Assembly: GCA_020055645.1 (NCBI GenBank)
Contig: CM034550.1
Span: 12,785,001 to 12,849,000 of the forward strand
Length of the DNA stretch: 64,000 nt
Direction: 5' to 3'
Origin: Tomocerus qinae
Taxonomy: Eukaryota > Arthropoda > Collembola > Entomobryomorpha > Tomoceridae
In this document: one piece after another, positions 13,460-24,716 of the stretch
How positions within the stretch are numbered: the stretch's first letter is position 1
Layout: the number at the start of each line of letters is the position of its first letter
Position numbers and translations under genes: made by a program
The notes under the pieces: model-generated
Told to the model about the DNA's origin: nothing
Seen by the model: only the letters and a program-made list of their open reading frames with translations
The model's database searches: none

Positions 13460-15016
13460 TGACGCATGTCGCACATAAATGTTTATTAATTCTATAAAAT
13501 GAAATTAAGTTTGTTGAGAATTATTTATGAACACAGTACAATTAAAAAGCTACTCGCCAGAGTCACGCGTTTGAACTTATCTATTAAAGTGTCTTCACTC
13601 TAAAATATATATACCTTAAAATTATTATATAGTTACCCACGCGCAATTACATAAATTTGTTTCATAATCTAGACAAAAGGGAGTCTCTTTTGTCGGTCTT
13701 TGATTGATTTGAGAAAAAAACACAAACACCTGTCTAAAAATGATTCAGAAACCTGACTATCTAAAATTCATCGTGGAAACTTTAATTTTCATCCGAAACA
13801 GCTTTTATTAATGGAGAGAGAGAGAGAGTCGGTCAGATCTTTATAACGGTATTGGACAAAGCTTAATTTTCTTTATAGTTTACCGACACTAATTTCTAAT
13901 CACTTTTTGCATTTGCATGCATATATAGGAGTTAAATGCCCTTGTTCTTTCAATCAAATGCATTTATAGATGTAATGCGTATGGAAATACTGTTAACAAA
14001 GTACGGACGTATTGTGAATGCTAATGTAGTCAATGTAGTATGCACATAATATCATTCAAGCGAAATCACAAAGGACGAACTCAAATAATCGCATTGTAAA
14101 CAAGCAATTATTTGTTTACACAATTTTGCATAATGCGGTTTTGGACATTGAAAAGACCGACAGTAATCCATTTTCTTTAGCACAACCTCATAAGTGTGCC
14201 GGCGTGTGAAATGGTTCATTTACATTTTAATGTCAGTCGTCGTGTCGGTCTCTTTTTCGGCTTTGTTGTTTGGCTGGCACTTAAAGTTTCAGTTTTAAGT
14301 ATATTGTTTAAGAATTAATTGATAAAATTACTAATGTCATACTATGTAACGCAGTTTACATGATATTTATGCCGCCCGCAGAGTGAAAGAGATGAGATGA
14401 CGTCCGGATGTTAAAACTTGACCCTGTCCTTTTATAATAGAACTTTTAACTACAATTTTTGTACCCATTCATTGACATTTGGCACCTATTCATTCTAAAC
14501 TATGTATTCCCAAAAGACCTGAGATTTTAAGAGATAGAAAATAGGGAAATTATGTGATAGTGTGGGAATAAATTGATGCTTTGTACTTTTTTACCGCTTA
14601 GAACAATCCCATTATAACAATGATTCAATGGTTGTATTGTTATGTTGGCCTAATGGGCCTTATAGAAGCAATGACTATAATATAAATATATTCATAATAA
14701 ATTAAATGACATCACAACGAAGATGAGTATAATCATCTATAATGTTTATTACACTGCAGAAGGTATTTATAGATCTTCATAATTTATGCAAATATGTATG
14801 TAATCAGATATATGTGTAAAATATCATGTAAAATGTGTATAGCATAGGAAAAATTAGGTTAGACATTAGAATAGGCTTTTACTGGATAGTAGAACCAAAG
14901 AGTATCCGACAATATACGACTTACTGATCTTTTTTCAATGGAATGACATTAATGATTATCCTATATAGAGGTGAGTACAATAAATATTGTGGGAATTCAC
15001 CGCATGATAGTCAGTC
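13460..15016. other. Intergenic region with a short GA repeat and inverted forkhead-like sites
   Basis: Holds a (GA)n microsatellite at about 13813-13828 and a 9-bp perfect inverted repeat, TGTAAACAA at 14095-14103 and TTGTTTACA at 14112-14120, which reads as two facing forkhead-type sites. No gene seen. Confidence 0.4.
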
Positions 15017-15705
15017 TCAGTCCAATAACCACTCCATCAATTTTAGTTTGTCTTCTTCGGTTTTGCAGGAATTGCCACTTTTGACTCTTTCTTTCCAAAA
15101 CGAAAAATCTGGACAAATTCTCCAGTACAGGAAATTGATTGCATTCAGCATCTGATTATGAATCTCAGGAGGAATTCCATTTTCGTCTTTGGTTTTCGCC
15201 AGCACTCTTTTGATATAAACAATTCTGTTGTATAAACTGGTTATCGCAGGTAGAACGGTTCTATTGACACATTGAAAATATTTATCAAAGCACTGAATAA
15301 TTTCTGCTCTGCTTTCGGCGTCCTTAAATTCTTGAAAATTCTTTAGCCCCAGTCGATAGTGCTTGCTGACCTCAATACTCAAATTGGGAAACTGAAGGTC
15401 CAAATACAATAAAATTTCATTTGTTCGTTCTTTAATTTCTGGAAGATCTTTGAAAAGGGATAAAATCCGAGACACATATTCAACAATGCTTATTCCTTTG
15501 TACTCTGCGAATTCTCCGAGTCGAATGTCCTCACAAGTTGAGAATCTGAAGAAAAAAATCATAAAATTATATTTTATACAACAGACGAATTCAGACGATT
15601 AGAAAAATGATTTTATATAGTATCGAATTTAAATTACACATTCAAAGTCGCGTCAGGGAAAATATCTGGAAGATGTTCTGTCTCTAATTTAAAATCCGGT
15701 CCCAT
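15017..15705 (-). CDS. Unrecognised two-exon protein
   Basis: Minus-strand exons 15638-15705 and 15017-15545 are joined across a GTAATT...TTCTTCAG intron in phase 2, giving 198 aa. The start MGPDFKLETEHLPDIFPDA is the first ATG and flows into FSTCEDIRLGEFAEYKG. It has no signal peptide, no TM segment and no motif I recognise. It looks mostly helical, with regularly spaced leucines and aromatics (for example YVSRILSLFKDLPEI and FLYWRICPDFSFWKERV). It lies between the hydrolase and the deoxyhypusine hydroxylase genes, transcribed towards the former. The spliced reading frame supports a real gene; its function is unknown. Confidence 0.65.
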
Positions 15706-16847
15706 TTTCGGTTGACAACTTCACAAATCGGGTTTCAACTGGAAAATATCGGACCGCAACGCAATTTTGATAATTTCTTGGGTCTTTTGAAATATTGTGA
15801 TTTACTTATTGGTAGTTTTAAAGCACACTTCTAAGGAAACAGATTAAAGGTGATAAATGTCACCGAAGAATTCAATTCGGATCGCTCGGAGTTCCAAGTC
15901 GAATTTACAGAAGCACTTTCGCATTGTTTTCATTTATACTGGACTCAATCGACTCATTGACACTATTGAATTTGCTGACCGCAAAATAAAAGTAACATGG
16001 TGGGCGCATTATTCAATTCCATTCAGTATCAGTATCGTTTAAAATCTATAATAGTACATGTACTTTGTTACAAGCTTTAAAATAATATTATTGAATAAAT
16101 AAAAATGTACCTAATGCAATCTCATGATAAGAAATATTGCGTATTGTAAGCTTTTGTGTAAAACAGAGACACACGAAAGTTATACATTCATTCTCAATAA
16201 AAGCGTGTCGTGCAAGAGCGATTAGTAAGTAATTTCCATTTAATCAAGTGCAATATTGTGTCAATTTACTTGTAAATACTTTAAATGCTTGTATATATGT
16301 ACATAATGTATTATCCGGGCATATGAATGTAGAAAATCTTTTCATCTAACTGAAATACAATAAAATATGCAATTTGTAAATTACAATTCCTTATTGTCAA
16401 ATGTAAATAGTAAATGGGAGCACCAATTATTGCAATTTTACTAAATTATTAACAAATAAATAAATAAGAAATTTGTAAAATAAATGGTACTCAAATGGGA
16501 AACTACACACTGCCTATGGTATATCTACACATTCCTCTCTGTCCTCGGCGCATTATTACCTCCCGATTCAATTCTCCATGTGTATGTGACAAGGCATACG
16601 ACTAAACTCTAGGAGGACCGGAAGACGAGTAAGACCAACTAGTAAAAATTTGTTGTAACAGTTTTCAGTTGACAGTGGACACAAAGGTAACAAAATAATA
16701 ATAATCTGCTAAAAAATACGTTAGAAGGGTTTAGATTTAGTAAAGTAATGTAAATAATGCAAAGGCAAGTAAATGATTAGTAATCTTCAAATACCATTCG
16801 TGAATCGGTATATTTATCATTAGAACTGTTTTACAGGTGCATATACG
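15706..16847. other. Intergenic region and likely 5' UTR exon of the DOHH gene
   Basis: A 5' UTR intron for the next gene is likely: donor GTAACA at 16687 and acceptor TTTACAG ending at 16836, eleven bases before the ATG. Otherwise no gene is seen. Confidence 0.45.
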
Positions 16848-18133
16848 ATGGGAGAAACGTCATTTACCGAGGAACAGGTTCAGAAGATCGGAAGTTACTT
16901 GCGAGACCAAAATAAACCCCTTAAGGGACGATTCAGAGCACTATTTACTTTAAGAAACATTAACACGGCACTAGCAGTTGAAGAAATCTGTAAATGTTTC
17001 TCTGACCCTTCAGCACTGTTGAAACATGAATTGGCATATTGTCTTGGACAAATGCAAGCAGAAAATTCAGTCCCGGTTTTAATTAATACTTTAACTACGA
17101 AAGAAGAGCATCCGATGGTGAGACACGAATGTGGTAAGTTGCACTTTCTAATCATTTTAAATTATTATCAAATTGATGTCAAGTCTGCAATGTGAAATCT
17201 TGCCGTTTAAGATTTTTAATTTTATTTGGGAACATTTTAGGAGAAGCTCTGGGCGCTATTGCTAAAGTTGCAAATAATTCATCGATCACACCGCTTATTA
17301 CATCTGCTTTAGAAAAGCATAAGAATGACAACTTTCCAGAGGTTGCTGAAACCTGCCAGCTGGCTTTGAATAGAATATTACATCTTGAAAAATCGACCGA
17401 ACCGGAAGAGAAATTAAATGTTAGCAAATACAACAGTGTGGACCCAGCCTTTCCCAGTAGCTGTCAAGATATTAGTTTACTTGGCCAAGAACTTCTTAGC
17501 GAAGACAATGATTTGTGGAAACGGTACCAAGCCATGTTTGCCTTAAGAGATATTGGGTCCCCGGAGAGTATTGCTCTTCTTGGAAAAGGTAAAATATTAA
17601 TTATGTTTTACCTTTCCTATTTATATTATACTATATTATTCCATGATATTCCAACACAAATAAGAATATATTTCGTTTTCCTAAGTAAATAAATAATGTT
17701 CCTTTAATTTTAATTTAGCCTTGAAATGTGGAGGTGCACTCTTCAGACATGAAATTGCGTTCGTACTTGGACAACTGCAAAGCCCATTATCAGTAACAGA
17801 CCTTACCGACAGTTTAGCTGATCTTGGTGAAAATGAAATGGTATGCATTACCAATTTTGTGTTGCTTGTTTAATTTTTCAAAATAATTTTGAGTGCTATT
17901 TTAATATTTTTTGTAATATAATATTTTTATTATAATATTTATTTTAGGTACGACACGAATGTGCAGAAGCTTTAGGAGCTATTGGAACCCCTGAATGCGA
18001 AGAAATTCTCAAGACGTTTCTACAAGACAAGGAGCAAGTAGTAAGGGAAAGTGTAGAAGTAGCCTTGGATATCTGTGAATATGAAATGACTGGAGATTTT
18101 CAATATGCGAACACCTTGCAAACTGTAACATGA
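16848..18133 (+). CDS. DOHH: Deoxyhypusine hydroxylase
   Basis: Di-iron HEAT-repeat oxygenase that hydroxylates deoxyhypusine on eIF5A, the second step of hypusine synthesis in the cytosol. Exons 16848-17133, 17241-17588, 17719-17840 and 17948-18133 join in frame to 313 aa, close to the roughly 300 aa usual for the family. All four His-Glu iron-ligand pairs are present: KHELAY (60/61), RHECGEA (93/94), RHEIAF (222/223) and RHECAEA (255/256), in the expected two-by-two symmetric arrangement. The two halves each repeat RALFTLRN or QAMFALRD before their HE motifs. The ATG used is the first in frame and lies just after a likely 5' UTR splice acceptor. An AATAAA-type signal lies shortly after the stop. 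Expected to be fully active. Confidence 0.95.
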
Positions 18134-18894
18134 AATTTGTAAATGTATTATATTAATCTACTGGAAAAATTTCGTAAGATCTTATTCTTTACTAATAAAA
18201 TGGACACATGTACATGTTTGCAATTAATATTAAGGAAAATCTTTTTTGGGTACACTATTTAGTAATTATAAGGTCAATTTTAATTCTAAAAGGGTTCATT
18301 AAGTTTAAAATAAATTTTGTTTTGAAATTCTAAGTTTAAATATTGGGAGAGACATTATTATCCAGTAAATCAAAGAACATTTCCAGATTAATTTTTTTTG
18401 TATTTTTCTTTTAAAGTAATACTTTGAGAATGCACAAAATTAAATAGTTATTCCGAATTTAAGCCATTTATGGTATCATATCCGCTAGTCTAGCGCATTT
18501 AATACCTACCCATCCTGTTCTGCAGAGCATATAAATAGTTTTACTGTACTATATGAGCCCTGTAAATGACTAACGGGATCTGCAAAACCTGATGAAAAGG
18601 ATGCCCTACTTCAATTGAACATTTAAGAGATTCCGTTATTCAAGCCAACAATGGTTACAGGTAGTTCAATCTTTGTAGGCAAATATTATTATTACTAATC
18701 ATTACCTCAGTCATAATCTATCTGAAATCAATTACATTCATACACTGCATATTCTCTCAATGTCACTTTAGTTTATTCCGGTGAATAGTTTCCTTCTCCT
18801 AGAACAGTGTTTAATTCCTAATATCATTCCATGACTTATATACCTACACAATATACTGTAACTGTAAGTAATTTTTAGTTGGAATTTCTGTTCA
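18134..18894. other. Intergenic, 3' UTR of DOHH and promoter of the first four-TM gene
   Basis: AT-rich with no open frame of note. Nothing else recognised. Confidence 0.4.
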
Positions 18895-19573
18895 ATGGAT
18901 TGTTTTAAGAAATTCGCCATACTCACCGTGGTCTATGTAAGAAAATCAATTTTTATTTTTTTGCATTAAGATTTTCTATTTTGGCTTCTGGAATTAATTT
19001 TATTCTTCACTTGCATATCGTTTTTGTACCCAGGCGATATTCTTCGTTGTACCATGGTTTTGTGGATTTGCGCTTATGTGGGAATTACACCAAGATGAAC
19101 CTAGTTGGAATCACGACAAATATTACGCAAGCATGGGTTTGTTTTGTTTATACTTTGTCTACTGATACAAAAGGGCTTCAAAATCTTTAATATGAACATC
19201 AGACAAAATTTAGGTTTAAGTTTTGCATTAAGGTTTTATATTATGGACATTATGGCATTCAAATTGTAACAAATGACAATGATAAAATAATTAATACGTT
19301 TTGGTTTCAGGAACAAAGGGAACGTTGATTCTTGGAATTTTCCTGTTCACTTGTGCAATTGAAATTTTGGCTTTTGGAACAAAGCTGTTTATCATCCCTG
19401 TTTGTATTGAAATTATTGTGTTTGCAATTTACGCTATCGGGTTGGATGTAACTAATGACTGGGCAGCTATTCTTACGATTCCGTTCTGCATTCTACTAAA
19501 ACTAATTTACGTCTTCTGGAAATGGTGCCAAAACAAAATTGAAAAGATTGAGAAAACGCAAGAATGCATTTAA
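18895..19573 (+). CDS. Four-TM small membrane protein, array copy 1
   Basis: Exons 18895-18936, 19034-19136 and 19311-19573 give 135 aa in frame. Four hydrophobic segments are visible: exon 1 end to FFVVPWFCGFALM; GTLILGIFLFTCAIEILAFG; FIIPVCIEIIVFAIYAIGL; and ILTIPFCILLKLIYVFW. A charged C-terminal tail follows. The first exon has 14 codons and ends in phase 0; the second ends in phase 1. This is the same structure as the three following copies, so the ATG is secure. I do not recognise the family. Topology suggests both ends are cytosolic. Function unknown. Confidence 0.75.
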
Positions 19574-20447
19574 GTTTCATTTACCGCGTATTTATTTATC
19601 ATTATTTAATAAGACTGAAGACTAAAAATCACTAATCAGTCACCCACAAAAAACATGTTCAAATGTTTACTAGATAAAAATGGCTTCAAACTACCATCTT
19701 ATAAATCAATCTTTGACGTAAATTCTTGAGATCAACATACAAAGTTTATAGTTATAGCATCAAACACGCAGGAAAAATAATAAAATACTGTGCAATTAGC
19801 CCTTGGCACTATTTAAAAACAATACTTTTGCACTTCAAGCACAATTATCGATAAGAAAACTACAAAAATATACACTTATTACAAAATTCAAGTTTTAACA
19901 CAATCATTGGCATTTTTGGTATCATAAAATAAATATTATGGTTTGACTCCACTGTTTATAGAACTAGAAGTAACGCTCAAATGAAAAGATCTGTAAAAGC
20001 AGGTAAAGTCTAGGTCTGGTCTGACGCGTACGTACCGCAATTCTACCTGTAAGGTCCCGACCTGAGAAATGTCTCAACTGACTATAACATAAGAAATAAT
20101 CCCTACCGTTCATTCTCTCCGTATTTATACTACTATATCTACTATTCTTTGTGGCAGCTCTCTGCACCTTTCACACCTGCAGTTACTATTATACCTGCAG
20201 GTATTACTTCAAAAAGAAATAAACTATATTATATCTACAAGTGACATACCATTCAAAAGCTAAGAATTCCTAAGGGTAGATATGTCAACTAAAAATAAAT
20301 CCGTCTTAACATTTTTCACCGTTGTTCAAGAATGAAAACTATATCACAAGACTCCCATCGAACCCACGGGGGTTTTAACAAGCACGTAACTCAGAAGCTT
20401 CGCATTATTGCTCCCTTTATCTGTAATCTGTAACCAAAAATGTTTTG
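19574..20447. other. Spacer between array copies 1 and 2
   Basis: No gene supported. The minus-strand frame around 19964-20167 has no homology that I recognise and no splice partners. Confidence 0.4.
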
Positions 20448-20510
20448 TATAAAGAAATGGTAAAAGGCCATCCTTTTTTCGTAGGCAGTTGAAACTAGAC
20501 TCAAGTCACC

Positions 20511-21421
20511 ATGTTAAATGTTTTTATACTAAAATATTATTATTTTAGTTTTCTAGTACGTAATTCATATTAAAATTCATTTTAAACTATACTGAAAAGT
20601 TCGGACAATTTAGATAACAATAGGACAATATCATACCATGTAGACAAAATTTTTAAGTGCACCAGATAACTTTTCTATATTCCTGTTTGCTAAAAAAATC
20701 AGTTTCGTGTGAAAAAATAAAAACTTGGTTTTGAGATGAATTTTTGGCGAAATGTTTTTTATGTCGTCTGTACTTATGTAAGAATTTAAATCAGTAAATT
20801 CAAAAATCAATATTAATATCAAAGTGGGATTATTTTCTGAACAAGCTTTAATTTGAAATTGTTGCCAAATAGGGTGTTTTCTTTTTCATTCCATGGCTGG
20901 GGGCTTTCCGTCTACTGGCTGAGATGGCAGATGACAATGCAATAACTCACTGGCAGAACAACGAAACGCTTTCCAAAAAAGGTCATTATTTTTTAAATCA
21001 TTGTAACAACATTAAAACCAATCATCTGTAATAATCATGTTTGTTAATATTAATAGGCAATGTTGGAACATTTCTGTTAGCCGTGTTTCTTCTAATTGTG
21101 GCCGGACAAATTCTTGCATTTCGTACAACTGGATTTCCATTTCTCGTGTGTGTTGAGACTGTGATCATTTTGACATATGCAATTGGATTCGACATTACAT
21201 CTGATTTGGCTGTGTTAATAACATTAGCTTTGTGCACAGCAACTAAGATTGTCTATTCTGGATGGAAATATTTTATTAGCAAACATGTCTCTTGTGCCAA
21301 TGGAGTACGTGTGAACGGCAGTAATAATTTAAAAGACAATGAATTACCATTACCAAGTGTCAATTTAAGTTTAAGCGATTTGGAAGAAGTGCCTATTGAA
21401 AATGAAAATCCTAACCAATAA
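20511..21421 (+). CDS. Four-TM small membrane protein, array copy 2
   Basis: Exons 20511-20555, 20873-20981 and 21057-21421 give 172 aa in frame. Exon 1 (15 codons, donor GTACGT) is the least certain part; it was chosen because it matches the length and phase of exon 1 in the other copies and lies about 60 bases after a TATAAAG at 20448. The middle exon reads VFFFIPWLGAFRLLAEM, and the last exon carries three more hydrophobic segments (VGTFLLAVFLLIVAGQILAF, FPFLVCVETVIILTYAIGF, LAVLITLALCTATKIVYSGW). It differs from its neighbours by a C-terminal extension of about 50 residues that is rich in Asn, Ser, Leu and acidic residues, probably a cytosolic tail. Confidence 0.65.
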
Positions 21422-22466
21422 TAAATTCTAAAATATAAATTATATTTTCTACTCCCGTTTTACTCTCAAATTCTCTGGAAATAAATGCTTCAAAATATTA
21501 GTAATAGCCATTTTCATACATTTTTCAGTTCACATTTATCTCCAGTTTCCATTTTCCATGCAATTTCCATTATAAGTGCAAAAACATGTAAAAATGGTCA
21601 GAACTTCGTTGTGGAAGTGTACTTCGAGACATAAAATAAACAAAGAACGATATTTACATTTATATAAATTAAAAATTGCAGACATAGAATTACAATATCT
21701 TTCTAATTGCAAATTGTAGGATCTTTTGCCTAGTATTTAACTTGAATGTTTAAAAACGGGAAGCAGTAACAGTACAGGCGTGTAAAATAATTCGTAGAAA
21801 GTATCTGTCTTTACGTAGTCCCAGACTGCCCTTTACTCACAATTAGAAAGATATCTTTGGTAAACAATCATGGCACAATTTTTGTTATTTTATTCTGAAT
21901 AGGAAGAGAAGAAGAATAAAAGAAGTAGGTAGGCAGGGCAGAGGCACCAAGGAAAAAAGTAACAAAAGGACCCTTCAAAGACCTTCACCGTGACCCTCAA
22001 TTTAATGTGAGACTCAGCCTGTCCTTGGACTTGCATTTCTAAAGCAGAGAGAATGAGCTCACTTGAAAATATATTCCTTATTCATACATTTCAATAGTCT
22101 ACCATGTAAGGTTTGTATAATAAACAATTTTTACACTATTAAAGTTTCAGTACTCTGCTTGTCATTACTCATCTCTCTATATGAGCTGCGGATTTATTTC
22201 CCATTTTGTGATTTTATTACGCCAAAAAAATAATTTCTCAATTGAATTGAAAGCAATTTGGCAAGATAATAGTCCATTAATCTTTAACGAGTCTATGTGC
22301 GCACTCATCTACCATCAACTATTTATTTGAATGCAGTGTACAATTGCAATTTAGTTCACTAGTGAAAATCTACTATTGGATCAATCAATATATATCTAGG
22401 GCTCGAATTGGAAGTACATAGTAGGATATTATATAGTGTTTTGTTTCACAAGTACATGACTTTACA
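21422..22466. other. Spacer between array copies 2 and 3
   Basis: No open frame of note and nothing recognised besides the upstream region of copy 3. Confidence 0.4.
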
Positions 22467-23100
22467 ATGGATTGTGCCAGAAAAGCATTGTCTTTTGCAA
22501 TAATCTACGTAAGTACAATTTTTTTCATTTGAATGTACATAATAATATTATAAAATAATTCCTGACCGTTTTTTAAAATTATTAACATCGCCAATATTAT
22601 CCTCTAAAATTATTTCGACTATAATTTAACCATTTTTTGTTCAGTCTGTGTATTTTGTCCTCCCTTGGCTATGCGGCCTACGTCTCTTGTGGGAATTACA
22701 TCAAGATACTGTTTACTGGACACAAAAGAAATATTATTCTAATGTTGGTAAGTCTTGACCAAATAGTGATATGTTAGAATTGTTTGTAAATAGAGATACA
22801 AAGCTAAAGTGTAAAATTAAATGCTATATAGGTGAAGTTGGAACGATTCTGCTCACAATCTTCTTATTCTCAAATTCCTTGGAAATAATCAGTTATACCT
22901 CAAAATATTTCATCATTCCTGTGATTCTGGAGATAGCTGTATTTGGAATATACACATGCTTATTGGGAATCACATTCGATCTTTCCTTAGCACTTGTTGT
23001 GGTCATGTGTTCTTTTGCAAAGATTATCGACATTCTTTGGAGTCGATATCAGTCTCAAATGGATAAAACTGAAGTAGAAAGATATACCCATTGTGTTTAA
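22467..23100 (+). CDS. Four-TM small membrane protein, array copy 3
   Basis: Exons 22467-22508, 22645-22747 and 22832-23100 give 137 aa in frame. Exons 1 and 2 have exactly the same lengths (42 and 103 nt) as in copy 1. The motif VLPWLCGLRLLWELHQD in exon 2 parallels VVPWFCGFALMWELHQD of copy 1, and both end with a lysine-tyrosine-tyrosine segment before the second intron. The last exon carries three hydrophobic segments and a charged tail. Clear recent paralogue of copy 1; function unknown. Confidence 0.78.
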
Positions 23101-23543
23101 GAATTATCCCAGTATGCTTTGAAAATTATAGACTGAAAACTGATAACATTGATATACGACAGTCCACAGTATATCTTATGATAATAATTATTATTATCCC
23201 ACCTACCTAAGTAAGTATGTACATTATCTAAATGATGAATGACACAATTTGTAATAAGTATAACTTTACTATATCTTATGTAATTCCGTTTGTTTCCCAT
23301 TTCGTATTTAATATCGGAGGTTGTGATAAAATATCTTTGGATGTCCTTAGAAATGTTAAGGAATAATCTTAAGTCAATAAATACGTAATCAAAAACAAAG
23401 TAAATATTATGTATAGATTTCTAATCAAATGGATGGCTAATCGTAGTACTTAGTCTTCTAAAGTGTATACTCAAAAGAATGATCTTGGTGTAGGCAGTAA
23501 CAAACTCCGCAGATGAACTTTATCCTACTCCTGCACAACTACC
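23101..23543. other. Spacer between array copies 3 and 4
   Basis: No gene seen. Confidence 0.35.
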
Positions 23544-23551
23544 TATAAAAG
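23544..23551 (+). promoter_or_regulatory. TATA box of array copy 4
   Basis: TATAAAAG located 65 bases upstream of the ATG at 23609. Confidence 0.45.
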
Positions 23552-23608
23552 TAACCCTTTTTGAGTAATTATTTTTCTTCAAAATTAAATTCTGTAGGGA
23601 GATAAATT

Positions 23609-24373
23609 ATGCCGTGTTTCAAAACAGTTGTATTTCTTTTGTCAATTCAGGTATAATCTCTAAAGTTTTAAATTATGATTTCGTTGTATTTTACTTTTAC
23701 CAAAAGTTAACCGTGATTCTGATGAATTAATAAATCATTAAAGGATAAATTAATTTTTCTCGTGTAGTTATTTTTCCTCATTATCCCACTCCTGTGCGAA
23801 TTGAATCTGTTTTTCGTCAATATCGGATATGGGGAAGACCCATCTAATCCAGAAATTCTTAAGGCTCCGAAAACAAGAACATCGCATCAGTTGACAACTC
23901 ATGGTAATTTTTAATTTACAATAAAGTTCATGTTTCAGGGCTATAATATATAGCTTAGTCGGCAACTTTTTTAAAATCCTTGAAAAATATTTCAATTTTC
24001 AAGACTAATGATTTTCAGGTAGAAAAGTAACTAAATTACAGATATATAATTTCCCGTAGTGAAAAGAATAATCTTTCTTGTACTTTATTGTTCAACAGAA
24101 ATCTTGAGCTGTCTGGTCCTTTTGGTTTTAATGTTCCACATAATATTTGAATTGTGCACATTATTCTCAACCCACTTCATATACATATTTATTTCGGAAA
24201 TGCTTGTTTTGGCCATCTACCTTTTGGCATTTCATGAACCAAAAACCGGAGATTGGTGGATGATTGCAGGTGTTATCGTATCCGCTTTTGTCAAATTTTG
24301 CTACACAATAGTTGCAAAATTAAATCCGAATCTTATCACACAATTTATGTATTACTTTTATGATTCTGTTTGA
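23609..24373 (+). CDS. Four-TM small membrane protein, array copy 4 (divergent)
   Basis: Exons 23609-23650, 23768-23903 and 24060-24373 give 163 aa in frame. The first exon again has 14 codons and the intron phases (0, 1) match the other copies, although the sequence has diverged. Exon 2 starts with LFFLIIPLLCELNLFFVNIG and is 33 nt longer, adding a polar loop rich in Pro, Lys and Thr. Exon 3 carries three hydrophobic segments. Recognised as a family member mainly by gene structure and position. Function unknown. Confidence 0.68.
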
Positions 24374-24716
24374 CATGACAGAATATATTTTCCAGCTGTT
24401 TTTTATTAAGTTATTATGCAATGAATAAAAAAACATGCTTCATTTGCGAGATACTTTGTCCATGGGATATGATATTATAGTGAGGAATCGAGTTGGGTTG
24501 CAAACAAAAAATACTAACGTAAGGCATGTGTGTACACAATGTATTTTTATAAATTAAAATGTGATACGTTGTTTTTCGAATAAATTCGTTCACTAAAATT
24601 ACAAGTACAATATTTACATATTTACATTTGTTCTTTTGGGACAAATTGAATTAAATGCAATGGGGTCAACTAGTAATAAAATTAGGAATTTACACAATAT
24701 ACACTTGGAAGTAATT

